Part shown: piece after piece, positions 46,334 to 55,646 of the stretch
How the letters are laid out: each line of letters opens with the position of its first letter
How positions within the stretch are numbered: position 1 is the stretch's first letter
Assembly (NCBI RefSeq): GCF_000687715.1
Contig: NZ_JHXD01000002.1
Span: 186,001-250,000 of the forward strand
Length of the DNA stretch: 64,000 nt
DNA from: Xylanibacter ruminicola Ga6B6
GTDB lineage: Bacteria > Bacteroidota > Bacteroidia > Bacteroidales > Bacteroidaceae
Direction: 5' to 3'
The notes under the pieces: model-generated
Databases searched by the model: none
What the model was told of the DNA's origin: nothing
What the model saw: the letters and a program-made list of their open reading frames with translations, nothing else
Program-made: the position numbers and the translations under genes

Positions 46334-48481
46334 ATGAAGAAAACTCTAACATTACTCGTCTGCCTGTTCATTTCAGTACAACTCGTACAGGCTGAAAATC
46401 TAACCGGAAAGGTGAACCCTTTTATCGGAACAACAACTCTATGGAGCCCAGCCGATCTGGGATATACACGCACAGAAACTAAACGCGCTTGGGGAGCTGA
46501 GTCATTTCCTGGCTCAGCCTTACCCAATGCCATGGTGCAGCTCACTCCAGTCACCATGTATCCTTCGGGTTCAGGTTATCAGTACGAAGACCATCAGATA
46601 TATGGTTTCGCGCACACATGTAAGGGCCACTGGAATCTGCTTCACCTGCCCATCATGCCTGCTACTGGCAGGTTCTACCCCGATAACTTCTGCTCATGGT
46701 TCAGTCATACTAACGAGTCGGCTCATCCAGGCTACTATCAGGTGTATCTCGACCGCTATCATGTAAATGCCGAACTCACTTCAACCCTGCGTTGCGGCTT
46801 CCACCGTTATACCTTCCGTGCCGACGATGAGAAACGTCTGATTGTAGATATCACACGTAGCAACAATCGTCCCCGCAAGTGGAAAATCGAGAAGTCGGGT
46901 GCCAACACCTTCCAGGGATTCCAGGATGGCGAGGGCCGTATCTACTTCTATGCTGTGGCCAATCACGATGTAAGCGAGGTAAGCATCCAGAAGGATTTTC
47001 GCCATCAGATAGCTGTGGTCGATTTTCTAAATAATAAAGGATCGCGCGCGTTGGAACTCAAAATAGGTTTCTCGTTTGTAAGCATTGCCAATGCCAAGCA
47101 GAACCTCGAGGCCGAGATGCTGAACAAGAGTTTTGAGAAGGTGCGTCAGGAGGCTGATAACATCTGGAACAAACAGCTGGGACATATCCAGGTAGAGGGT
47201 GGTACCCAGAAGCAGCAAACCATGTTCTACTCCACACTCTACCGTGCCTTCCTTTGGCCTGCCTTGCGTAGCGATGTGAATGGTGAGTATACCGACGAGC
47301 AGGGCCGTGTTTGTAAGGCCGACTTCCGTTACTATACCAATCCTTCGTTCTGGGATACCTATCGTAACAAGCTCATTCTGTTAGGTATGATAAACCCCGA
47401 TGTGACTACCGATATCATCAAGTCGATTATCGATAAAGGCGAGAAGGCCGGTGGTTATATGCCTACCTTCTTCCATGGCGACCATGCCTCTATCTTTGTA
47501 GCAGGTTCGTGGCTGCGTGGTATCAAAGGGTTCGACTTGCAGCGTGCTTATAAGCTCCTACTTAAGAATGCCACCGTTCCTGGTCGTGGCGGTCGCCCTT
47601 GGCTCGAGGAGTACCTGAAGCAGGGTTGGATAGCCGAGAAAGATACCACCAACGTGCCTACTTGGGATGAGTATAAGGCCTCGGTAACCAAGACCCAGGA
47701 GTATGCTTACGACGATTATGCCACCGCTCTGATTGCCCGCGAACTGAAAGATAAGAAAAACTACCAACTACTGATGCAACACTCGCAGAATTACAAGAAC
47801 CTGTTTGATGCGTCAACAGGTTTCTGGCGTGGCAGGATTGCCGATGGCTCATGGATTAAGGATTTTGATCCTTGGTACCCCTATTATGCCTATATGTATC
47901 GTGAGGCCGATGCCTGGAACTCGTTGTTCTTTGCTCCGCACGATCCTGAGGGAATGGTGGCTCTCTATCCATCTAAGAAGGCTGTTGAGTTGAAACTCGA
48001 CTCGCTGTTTACCCAGCCCAACCATGGCTACGAGGCTTGGAACCTTACTGGTTTCTTAGGTACCTACTGTCATGGTAACCAGCCAGGTCATAGCATTCCT
48101 TATACCTATTATTTTGCCGATAAGCAGGAAAAGGCCCAGGTGGTGATTGATTCGCTGCTGAATCATTACTATGGTATGGGCGAAGAGGGACTGGCTTATG
48201 CAGGCATGGACGATGCCGGCGAGATGTCGTCGTGGTATGTACTCAATGCCATCGGCATCTATACCTATTCGCCTGCCGATCCGCAGTATATCGTTACCGT
48301 GCCATTGTTCAACAAGGTGAGCTTCACCCTGGGTACCACTGGTAACACTTTTACTATCCGTCGCGAGGGTAGTGGTCGTAAGATCAGTCAGATAACGGTA
48401 GGTGGCAAGCCGCTCAAGGGCTGGTTTGTGCCTCATGCCCAACTGGCAAAAGGTGCCGAAATGCTAATAAAAACCGAATAA
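46334..48481 (+). CDS. GH92 alpha-mannosidase
   Basis: A 715-residue calcium-dependent exo-mannosidase (usually alpha-1,2 or 1,3). The signal peptide ends at VQLVQAE. The N-terminal beta-sandwich starts VNPFIGT, followed by GYQYEDHQIYGFAHTCKGHW; the (alpha/alpha)6 part includes DTYRNKLILLGMINPD, WNLTGFLGTYCHGNQPGHSI and the hallmark GMDDAGEMSSWYVLNAIG. It trims mannan side chains. The frame extends upstream to 46259, but the ATG at 46334 begins the signal peptide. It heads a plus-strand operon with susC 52 bp downstream. Confidence 0.95.
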   Translation: MKKTLTLLVCLFISVQLVQAENLTGKVNPFIGTTTLWSPADLGYTRTETKRAWGAESFPGSALPNAMVQLTPVTMYPSGSGYQYEDHQIYGFAHTCKGHWNLLHLPIMPATGRFYPDNFCSWFSHTNESAHPGYYQVYLDRYHVNAELTSTLRCGFHRYTFRADDEKRLIVDITRSNNRPRKWKIEKSGANTFQGFQDGEGRIYFYAVANHDVSEVSIQKDFRHQIAVVDFLNNKGSRALELKIGFSFVSIANAKQNLEAEMLNKSFEKVRQEADNIWNKQLGHIQVEGGTQKQQTMFYSTLYRAFLWPALRSDVNGEYTDEQGRVCKADFRYYTNPSFWDTYRNKLILLGMINPDVTTDIIKSIIDKGEKAGGYMPTFFHGDHASIFVAGSWLRGIKGFDLQRAYKLLLKNATVPGRGGRPWLEEYLKQGWIAEKDTTNVPTWDEYKASVTKTQEYAYDDYATALIARELKDKKNYQLLMQHSQNYKNLFDASTGFWRGRIADGSWIKDFDPWYPYYAYMYREADAWNSLFFAPHDPEGMVALYPSKKAVELKLDSLFTQPNHGYEAWNLTGFLGTYCHGNQPGHSIPYTYYFADKQEKAQVVIDSLLNHYYGMGEEGLAYAGMDDAGEMSSWYVLNAIGIYTYSPADPQYIVTVPLFNKVSFTLGTTGNTFTIRREGSGRKISQITVGGKPLKGWFVPHAQLAKGAEMLIKTE

Positions 48482-48533
48482 GCAATTAAACTGTTCTATA
48501 ACTAAAATTACATTCAATCTAAAGTTTTACTAA

Positions 48534-51500
48534 ATGAAAAAAGTAAATTTCAACTATTCCAGATTCATCTGGCGAGGTTTTATGGGAGTGGCCCTATGCG
48601 TAGGCAGTCCTTCCGTGGCTCTTGCCAATGGTGTCTCAGTGGCTGCTACTAACAATGTACAGCAAACCACTGTCAGGGGCACAGTTGTTGATGCATCGGG
48701 AGAGCCTATGATCGGTGTAACAGTCTCGGTAAAAGGTTCATCCTCGGGTACCGTTACTGGCCTTGATGGTAGCTTCTCGCTGAACTGCAAACCAACCGAT
48801 GTCTTGGTCTTCTCGTATGTAGGCTATGTAAACCAGGAGCTGCGTGCCAATGCCAACCTGAGTCGTATTGTGCTGAAGGAAGACAATGCTATCCTCGACG
48901 AGGTGGTGGTGATTGGTTATGGCACCACTACTCGTAAAAGTGCCGTGGGTGCTGTCGATCAGGTTCGTTCCGACCTGTTGGAGAATCGTCCTGTAGCCAA
49001 CGTTACACAGGCTTTGCAGGGTGCAGCACCAAACGTTATCATCCAGCGTAAGAACTACAACCCTAATGCCCAGAACAACAACTTTAATATTCGAGGCATC
49101 AGCACGCTGAACGATAACAGTCCGCTGTTTGTGATCGATGGATTGGTTACCGATTATGATAACTTCAATCGTCTGAATCCCAATGACATAGAAAATATTT
49201 CGATTCTGAAAGATGCTGGTACCGCCGCTATTTATGGTTCACGTTCGGCCAATGGTGTTGTGCTTGTTACTACCAAGAAGGGTAAGAACAACGAGCGCAC
49301 CAGTATCCGACTGAATGGCATGGTAGGTTGGGAAGATCCCCACATCCTGTTCACCCCTGTTACCGGTTACCAGAATGCCGTGCTGCGTAACATGGCCGAG
49401 ACTAATGTGGGTAATGCCCCCGTTTACAGTCAGGACCAGATTCTCGACTTCTACGCCCATCAGGACGAGGAGCGCTGGGCGCTGAACGAGATCTTCAAGA
49501 CCGCCATGCAGCAGAACTACAATATCAGCATCAGTGGTGGTAGCGATAAAACCACCTATATGGTTTCTGCCGGCTATTTCGATCAGGGTAGTAACTACGT
49601 CAGCAACCAGAAGTTCGGTTTGCAGCGTTATAACTTCCGTACCAACCTGGTTACCGAGTTGGGCCGACTGAAGCTTACTGCCACACTGGCCTATACCCGC
49701 ACCGACAGTAAGAACACCACTGGTAGCAGCTTGGAGATTGATGCCAGTCGTGTGCCCAGCAGCTATATCTATAAGATGAAGTCGGCCGATGGTCGCTACC
49801 TGCTTAACGATGTATGGGGCGAGTTCAACCCGCTGGGACAACTTGAGTCGGGTGGTTTCGATAAGTACCGTACCAATGCCGTTACAGCCAGCGTTACTGG
49901 TGAGCTCAAGATTATCGACGGCTTGAAACTGCGTGGTGTGTTTGGTGCCGATGTAGTGGGCAACAACCGCTACTCACGTAACATGCCCTCTTACTACTAT
50001 GCTGGCGAGGATGCTACTGAGCCCCGTCCACGTAAGGATTCAGATTTTAAGACCAGCAACTGGAATGCCGACAACTACCGTCTGAACACCCAGATCCTGT
50101 TGGATTACAACAAGACCTTCGGTCTCCATACCGTAAACGGATTGTTCGGTGCCACCAACGAGTCGTACACCTGGTATAACAACGAAATCTGGAAGAACTA
50201 TGTTGATCCCGATCTGGGTACTTCAACCAGCATCACCACTGGCGAGGTTGGTAATATCGGCGGTGCTACCACGGTAGATAGCTCTGGTCAGACCAGCATT
50301 ACCTCACTGTTAGGTCGTATCGGCTATAACTACAACGAGCGTTATTATGCTGAGTTCGACTTCCGTTACGATGGTAGCTCAAAGTTCCATAAGGATTACC
50401 GCTGGGGTTTCTTCCCTTCACTGTCGTTAGGCTGGCGCATCAGCGAAGAGCCTTTTATGGAAAAATATCGTGAAAAGGTGGGCGACCTGAAGATCCGTGG
50501 TTCATACGGTATTCTGGGTAGTCAGGCTGTAGGCGACTACGACCGCTATACCCGCTATAGCGTTAGCTCTACCACCTATGCTTATAACAATCAGGCCGTA
50601 GCCGGAGCCGGATTCAACCTCGGACTGAAGGACCTGACCTGGGAACGTACCAACACTTTCAATATAGGTTTCGATGCTTCGTTCTTGCATAATGCCCTGA
50701 ACATCACCTTCGATTACTACACCAAGCGCACCAAGGACATCCTCATGAAACCCTTGCAGCCCAGTGTATTCGGAACCACCATGCCAAGCACCAATATCGG
50801 TGAGATGTCGAACGACGGATGGGAGCTCTCTGTCAACTACCGCTTGAAGACCGGTGATATGAAGCACAATTTCTACTTCAATATCGGCGACTCAAAGAAT
50901 AAGGTTACCAAATTCCCTGGTAACGAGCAGATTAGCGGTGTAGATGAGATTTACAAGATTATCCGCGTTGGCGAGGCGCTCAACTCTTACTATGCATGGC
51001 AGGTAGAGGGCATCTTCCAGAGCTACGATGAGATTAAGAACTCAGCTCTGCCCCTTGGTGCCGAGGTAGCACCTGGCGACCTAAAGTTCAAGGATCAGAA
51101 TGGCGACAACGTTATCGACTCTAACGACCGTGTTATCGTAGGTAACGCCTTCCCACGTTACACCTTCGGATTCACTTACCGCTTCGAGTGGAAGGGCTTC
51201 GACTTCAGTATGTTCTGGCAGGGTGTAGGCAAACGTTCGCAGATGCTGCGTGGCGAGTTGCTCGAGCCATACCACTCAAACTATTCTTATGTGATGTACA
51301 AGCATCAGCTTGATTTCTGGACCCCGACTAACACAAACGCTAAATATCCACGTCTGGCAGCACAGGGCTCGGCCTCAGATACCAACAACTGGGGCCGCCC
51401 GTCAGACATCTTCGTGCTCGACGCCAAGTATGCACGTTTAAAGAACCTTGCCATCGGTTATTCACTGCCTAAGAAGGTGATTGAGCCTCTGGGCCTGCAG

Positions 51501-51671
51501 AAACTCCGTGTATATGTTACCGGTCAGGATCTGCTTACACTTACCAAGAACTCGTTCATCGATCCTGAGTCGTCAGAGTTCGGTTCAAACATGAACTCTG
51601 GTGGTGGTAACAGTGGTCGTAACTATCCTATGCTGCAGTACTATGGCTTTGGTTTCGATGTAGAATTTTAA
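48534..51671 (+). CDS. SusC-like TonB-dependent receptor (alpha-mannan PUL)
   Basis: A 1045-residue importer: signal peptide ending near VALANG, a regulatory domain (GTVVDASGEPMIGVTV), the TonB box region LDEVVVIGYGTTTRK, plug (NFNIRGISTLNDNSPLFVID ... ILKDAGTAAIYGSRSANGV) and barrel ending YGFGFDVEF. Its plug differs clearly from the PUL B and C SusC proteins. It should take up mannooligosaccharides made by GH76 at the surface. The stop codon shares its last base with the first possible ATG of susD. Confidence 0.97.
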   Translation: MKKVNFNYSRFIWRGFMGVALCVGSPSVALANGVSVAATNNVQQTTVRGTVVDASGEPMIGVTVSVKGSSSGTVTGLDGSFSLNCKPTDVLVFSYVGYVNQELRANANLSRIVLKEDNAILDEVVVIGYGTTTRKSAVGAVDQVRSDLLENRPVANVTQALQGAAPNVIIQRKNYNPNAQNNNFNIRGISTLNDNSPLFVIDGLVTDYDNFNRLNPNDIENISILKDAGTAAIYGSRSANGVVLVTTKKGKNNERTSIRLNGMVGWEDPHILFTPVTGYQNAVLRNMAETNVGNAPVYSQDQILDFYAHQDEERWALNEIFKTAMQQNYNISISGGSDKTTYMVSAGYFDQGSNYVSNQKFGLQRYNFRTNLVTELGRLKLTATLAYTRTDSKNTTGSSLEIDASRVPSSYIYKMKSADGRYLLNDVWGEFNPLGQLESGGFDKYRTNAVTASVTGELKIIDGLKLRGVFGADVVGNNRYSRNMPSYYYAGEDATEPRPRKDSDFKTSNWNADNYRLNTQILLDYNKTFGLHTVNGLFGATNESYTWYNNEIWKNYVDPDLGTSTSITTGEVGNIGGATTVDSSGQTSITSLLGRIGYNYNERYYAEFDFRYDGSSKFHKDYRWGFFPSLSLGWRISEEPFMEKYREKVGDLKIRGSYGILGSQAVGDYDRYTRYSVSSTTYAYNNQAVAGAGFNLGLKDLTWERTNTFNIGFDASFLHNALNITFDYYTKRTKDILMKPLQPSVFGTTMPSTNIGEMSNDGWELSVNYRLKTGDMKHNFYFNIGDSKNKVTKFPGNEQISGVDEIYKIIRVGEALNSYYAWQVEGIFQSYDEIKNSALPLGAEVAPGDLKFKDQNGDNVIDSNDRVIVGNAFPRYTFGFTYRFEWKGFDFSMFWQGVGKRSQMLRGELLEPYHSNYSYVMYKHQLDFWTPTNTNAKYPRLAAQGSASDTNNWGRPSDIFVLDAKYARLKNLAIGYSLPKKVIEPLGLQKLRVYVTGQDLLTLTKNSFIDPESSEFGSNMNSGGGNSGRNYPMLQYYGFGFDVEF

Positions 51672-53308
51672 TGATTAAGTATCTTATGAAAATGAAAATC
51701 AAGAAATATATCTATCTGTTTGCTGCTGTGGGCGGACTTACGCTTACTGCCTGCAACGGCATGGAGAATGCCCCTGGCAATCAGTTTACCGATGCAAACT
51801 TCTGGGACTCTCCCGACAGAGCGCAGTACGTGGTAAACATGGCCTATGCACAGATGTATAATGCTGGCAAAATGTGGCGCGACGAGTCGCTCAGCGATAA
51901 CATGATCGACGGTCGTTCTACGACCGACCAGCGCCTGATGCGTATGGGCCAGGCCACGCCTACCACTGGTATTTTTGCCAGTGAGTGGTCCGATTTGTAT
52001 GGCGGCATCAAAACCTGTCATGTGTTCCTCGAGAATATCGATGCCATCACTAACCTCGATGCAGCCAAGAAGGCTCGTATGATTGCCGAGATACGCTTTG
52101 TACGTGCTTATATCTACTTCCGTCTCACCAACTTCTATGGCGATATTCCTTTCTTTACCAAGGATATCACTGTGGATGAGTCGAACACCATCGGTCGTAC
52201 CTCGCACGCCGAGGTGATGGCGTTCATCCATCAGGAGTTGAACGATATCATCGGCGATCTGCCCTCGCGCAACGACCTGCCAGAGAGCGAGAACGGCAAG
52301 ATTACCAAGGGTGCTGTGGTAGCCCTGCAGGCCCGTGCCTATCTGATGGATAGCGATTGGAGCAACGTGCAGAAGTACTGCGAGATGCTTATCAATCAGC
52401 CCGAGACCTACGGCTCGTATGCCCTGTTCCCCAGCTACCGTGGCCTGTTTGAGGAGGGTAATGAGTACAACCAGGAGGTGATTCTGGATCGTGCCTATGT
52501 TCGCAACCTGCTTACCTGGGGCGAGATTCTCGACATGGTGCCCCTGAGCAAGGGTGGTCGTGTGGCCGACCGTGTACCTCAGCAGTCGTTGGTTGATAGC
52601 TATCTCACCCTGAATGGTTATACCATCGATGAGGCTGGTACCGATTACGATCCTAACCATCCTTACGACAACCGCGACCCACGCCTGGCAGCTACCGTTA
52701 TCTATGATAACTACGACTGGAGCGCCAATGTGGGCGATGGCTCAAAGGGTGAGGTGATCCATATCGATCCTGCTGGCGATAACACCGTTGATACCTATAT
52801 CGGAACAGGTAGCAATACCACTGCTACAGGTTACTATACCCGTAAGTGGTTTGCCCCACAGGCTACTGGCGACATGAGTTCGGGTCTCAACATCATCATG
52901 TTCCGCTATGCCGATATCCTGCTCATGTGGGCCGAGGCTAAGCTCGAGCAGAACCAGATGACAGCCGATGTATGGAACAGCACCGTACGTGCCATCCGTC
53001 AGCGTGCTGGCTTCAAGACAGCTAAGGCTCTTAATTTCCCTGCCGATAAGTCGCAGACCGAACTTCGTCAGATTCTGCGTAACGAGCGCCGCTGCGAGCT
53101 GGCCCTCGAAGGCTTGCGCTGGTACGACATCAAGCGTTGGAAGGCTGGTTCAGAGTATCTCACCCAACCCGTACGTGGCGCCAGCTTTACCCACGACATC
53201 CCCTGGAAGTTTACGTTCGATGAGAACCGCGACTACCTCTGGGCTGTTCCTCAGAGTCAGATCGACCTCAATCCTAACTTAGGCCAGAATCCTGGCTACG
53301 GCAATTAA
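51671..53308 (+). CDS. SusD-like lipoprotein (alpha-mannan PUL)
   Basis: A 545-residue SusD with lipobox GLTLTAC (C28 from this start). Family marks: ARMIAEIRFVRAYIYFRLTNFYGDIPFF, ALQARAYLMDSDW, FRYADILLMWAEAKLEQNQ, ERRCELALEGLRWYDIKRW and LWAVPQSQIDLNPNLGQNPGY. It pairs with the SusC just upstream to bind mannan fragments. The first ATG (51671) overlaps the susC stop as TAATG; ATGs at 51686 and 51692 give a tidier signal peptide and may be the real start. Confidence 0.95.
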   Translation: MIKYLMKMKIKKYIYLFAAVGGLTLTACNGMENAPGNQFTDANFWDSPDRAQYVVNMAYAQMYNAGKMWRDESLSDNMIDGRSTTDQRLMRMGQATPTTGIFASEWSDLYGGIKTCHVFLENIDAITNLDAAKKARMIAEIRFVRAYIYFRLTNFYGDIPFFTKDITVDESNTIGRTSHAEVMAFIHQELNDIIGDLPSRNDLPESENGKITKGAVVALQARAYLMDSDWSNVQKYCEMLINQPETYGSYALFPSYRGLFEEGNEYNQEVILDRAYVRNLLTWGEILDMVPLSKGGRVADRVPQQSLVDSYLTLNGYTIDEAGTDYDPNHPYDNRDPRLAATVIYDNYDWSANVGDGSKGEVIHIDPAGDNTVDTYIGTGSNTTATGYYTRKWFAPQATGDMSSGLNIIMFRYADILLMWAEAKLEQNQMTADVWNSTVRAIRQRAGFKTAKALNFPADKSQTELRQILRNERRCELALEGLRWYDIKRWKAGSEYLTQPVRGASFTHDIPWKFTFDENRDYLWAVPQSQIDLNPNLGQNPGYGN

Positions 53309-53361
53309 TCCATATCATCAATAAGTATTATTAGTAAAAACCAAAAAAGAAACAATTAACT

Positions 53362-54486
53362 ATGAATAAGAATATTATTAAGGCATTCGCGCTGTTTGGC
53401 GCCGTGTTCAGCATGTCAGCCTGCACCTCCGACATGGAGTTCAAGGATAGTCAGGTATCAGCCATCACCCAGCTCTACGAGCCTGCCGATGGCAAGAGTG
53501 TAACCCTTCAGGCTTCAGCCACCGCCTCTACCTTCTTCGAGTGGGAGGCAGCCAAGGCCGAGGATAGTGGTTCGCCCCTCTACGAGGTGGTGTTCTACAA
53601 GGACGGCGAGAGCACACCTATCTATAAGGTGCTCTCTGATAAGAATGGTATGATGAACAGCGCCACCATCACCCACAAAACCCTGAACAAGGTAGCCGCT
53701 GCTGCCGGTTTCAAGAGTGGTGCCAGTGGCACGGTCAGCTGGTCGATCATCGCTTCTCGTGGTTTGAATCAGGCCGAGGCTACAGTTAAACACAAGCTGA
53801 ACATCACTTCGCTCGAGGGCTTCGACGAGATTCCTTCATCGCTCTTCATTATGGGCGAGGGTGCCGAGAATGGTGCTGCTTTCTCATCACCCGAGCAGGG
53901 CGTATATGAGATCTTTACCAAGCTCGAGGGTGGCAAGAGCTACCAGTTCTGCAGCAACAACAAGGGCGATGGCACCATCTACTCGCTCGATGGTTTGAAG
54001 TTGCTCGAGGGTGGCTCAACCGTAGCACCAGCTACAGGCATCTATCGTCTGGTACTCGATTTCAATGTGGCTTCGGCTACCATCCGCGAAATCAAGAGTC
54101 TCGGTTTGTTCTTCTGTCCTAACAACAATATCATGTTCGATCTTCCTTACGCTGGCAACGGCGAGTTCTCAGGTGTAGGTGTGGTAGCCTTCAAGCAGGA
54201 GGGCTGGGGCCGCGACGAGCGTTATAAGTTCCTGATGGAATATGCCGATGGCACCAAGCAGTTCTGGGGCACCAAGAATGGCACCGACTCACGCCCTGGT
54301 GGTTTGGCTATGGACGATCCTTACTATTACATCATGGAAACTGGTAACAACCAGTGGGACGACAAGTGGAAGTTTGATGGCGACTTCGATGGTGGCTCTG
54401 ATGGTCCTCACCCAGGTGTCAAGACCCGTATTACCGTGCTCTTCCATGGTGCTAACTATACCCACCATGTTGAGCTGGCTGATTAA
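53362..54486 (+). CDS. SusE-like surface glycan-binding lipoprotein
   Basis: A 374-residue lipoprotein (SMSAC, C21). The N-terminal part (LYEPADGKSVTLQASATASTFFEWEAAK ... YEVVFYKD) is the SusE N-terminal domain, and later beta modules (IPSSLFIMGEGAENGAAF; GLFFCPNNNIMFDLPYAGNG) are like the SusE/F carbohydrate-binding units. It sits in the third position of the operon, between susD and GH76, and would help hold yeast-type mannan at the surface. Ligand specificity is inferred from the neighbours. Confidence 0.88.
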   Translation: MNKNIIKAFALFGAVFSMSACTSDMEFKDSQVSAITQLYEPADGKSVTLQASATASTFFEWEAAKAEDSGSPLYEVVFYKDGESTPIYKVLSDKNGMMNSATITHKTLNKVAAAAGFKSGASGTVSWSIIASRGLNQAEATVKHKLNITSLEGFDEIPSSLFIMGEGAENGAAFSSPEQGVYEIFTKLEGGKSYQFCSNNKGDGTIYSLDGLKLLEGGSTVAPATGIYRLVLDFNVASATIREIKSLGLFFCPNNNIMFDLPYAGNGEFSGVGVVAFKQEGWGRDERYKFLMEYADGTKQFWGTKNGTDSRPGGLAMDDPYYYIMETGNNQWDDKWKFDGDFDGGSDGPHPGVKTRITVLFHGANYTHHVELAD

Positions 54487-54503
54487 ACTGTAAGTTCTAA
54501 CTT

Positions 54504-55646
54504 ATGCATAACATATTAAAAGTTTTCTTCGTACCGCTTCTCTGCAGTCTTGTGCTGCAGGGTTGCGGTTCTTCATCTTCGTCCGAGGATGATCCAACGC
54601 CTGCGCCCCAGCCTGAGCAGACGAATTGGAAACAGGTGGCCGAGCAGGCTACACAGGCTTTAGTAACTCACTTCTGGAACGGTCGCGAGGGTTATTTCAA
54701 CTCGTTACCCGATGTGGCCGACACCCAGCAGAACCAGTATTGGCCCCAGGCTCATGCCATGGATGTGGTGATTGATGCCTATCTGCGTACTGGTAGCGCC
54801 GGCTATCGCGACTTGTTTGATAAGTGGCACGAGGGCATCAAGAAAAAGGCTGGCAATAGTTATTTCAACGATTTCTACGACGATGAGGAGTGGATATGCT
54901 TGACCATGCTCCGTTTGTACGACTGCACCAAGGAACAGAAGTATCTGGATACCGCCCAGTTGCTGTGGGACGACATCCAGAATGCCTGGAACACCAAGTA
55001 CTGCGGTGGCGGCATGGCATGGCGTAAGAGTCAGCCCTGGAGCAAGAATGCCTGCAGCAACGGTCCTGCCGGCATCATCGCTGCCCGTATGTACAATATC
55101 CTTCACAAGGCATCTGATTTAGACATGGCTAAACGTATCTACAACTGGGAGCGCGACAACCTGTATGCCGCTGGCACAGGTGCTGTGTATGATAGCATGA
55201 ATGGTCAGAGTGGCAACAGTGTTACCACCTGGGTGTTTACCTATAATCAGGGCACGTTTGTGGGTATGTGTTACGAATTGTTCAAGATTACTGGCGAGAC
55301 CCTTTATCTGCGCGATGCCGTACGTGCTTCGTCATATACCCTATCGAGTTTGAGCGACCTTACCGAGAGTGTACTCAAGGACGAGGGTACTGGCGATGGC
55401 GGCCTGTTCAAGGGCATTTTTGTGCGCTACTTCACTTTGCTTATTCAGGAGCCCCAGGTTGAAGCGAGCGATAAGACCCGCTTTGTGGCTTACTTAAAGC
55501 ACAATGCCGAGGTGCTGAAGGAAAAAGGCCTGCAGGCCCAGTACCTGATTGGCAGCAACTGGGCTCGTAACACATCGGCCATCGACTTGGGTACCCACGT
55601 TAGTGGTTGTGTACTGCTCGAAGCTGTTGCTCTCGATACTCTTTAG
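54504..55646 (+). CDS. GH76 endo-alpha-1,6-mannanase lipoprotein
   Basis: A 380-residue family 76 enzyme that cuts the alpha-1,6-mannan backbone inside the chain. A lipobox (LVLQGC, C21) and a Ser/Asp/Pro linker suggest surface display. The catalytic aspartate pair is at 126-127 (NDFYDDEEWICL), and NGPAGIIAARMY and TYNQGTFVGMCYELFKITG are typical. It starts 17 bp after the SusE-like gene. Its last 47 bp overlap, in the opposite sense, the end of the HTCS gene. Confidence 0.94.
   Translation: MHNILKVFFVPLLCSLVLQGCGSSSSSEDDPTPAPQPEQTNWKQVAEQATQALVTHFWNGREGYFNSLPDVADTQQNQYWPQAHAMDVVIDAYLRTGSAGYRDLFDKWHEGIKKKAGNSYFNDFYDDEEWICLTMLRLYDCTKEQKYLDTAQLLWDDIQNAWNTKYCGGGMAWRKSQPWSKNACSNGPAGIIAARMYNILHKASDLDMAKRIYNWERDNLYAAGTGAVYDSMNGQSGNSVTTWVFTYNQGTFVGMCYELFKITGETLYLRDAVRASSYTLSSLSDLTESVLKDEGTGDGGLFKGIFVRYFTLLIQEPQVEASDKTRFVAYLKHNAEVLKEKGLQAQYLIGSNWARNTSAIDLGTHVSGCVLLEAVALDTL

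Noticed and set aside
51668..52660. 330-residue minus-strand ORF over the mannan susD
   Set aside because: Antisense shadow of a clear SusD gene; no signal or known motif.
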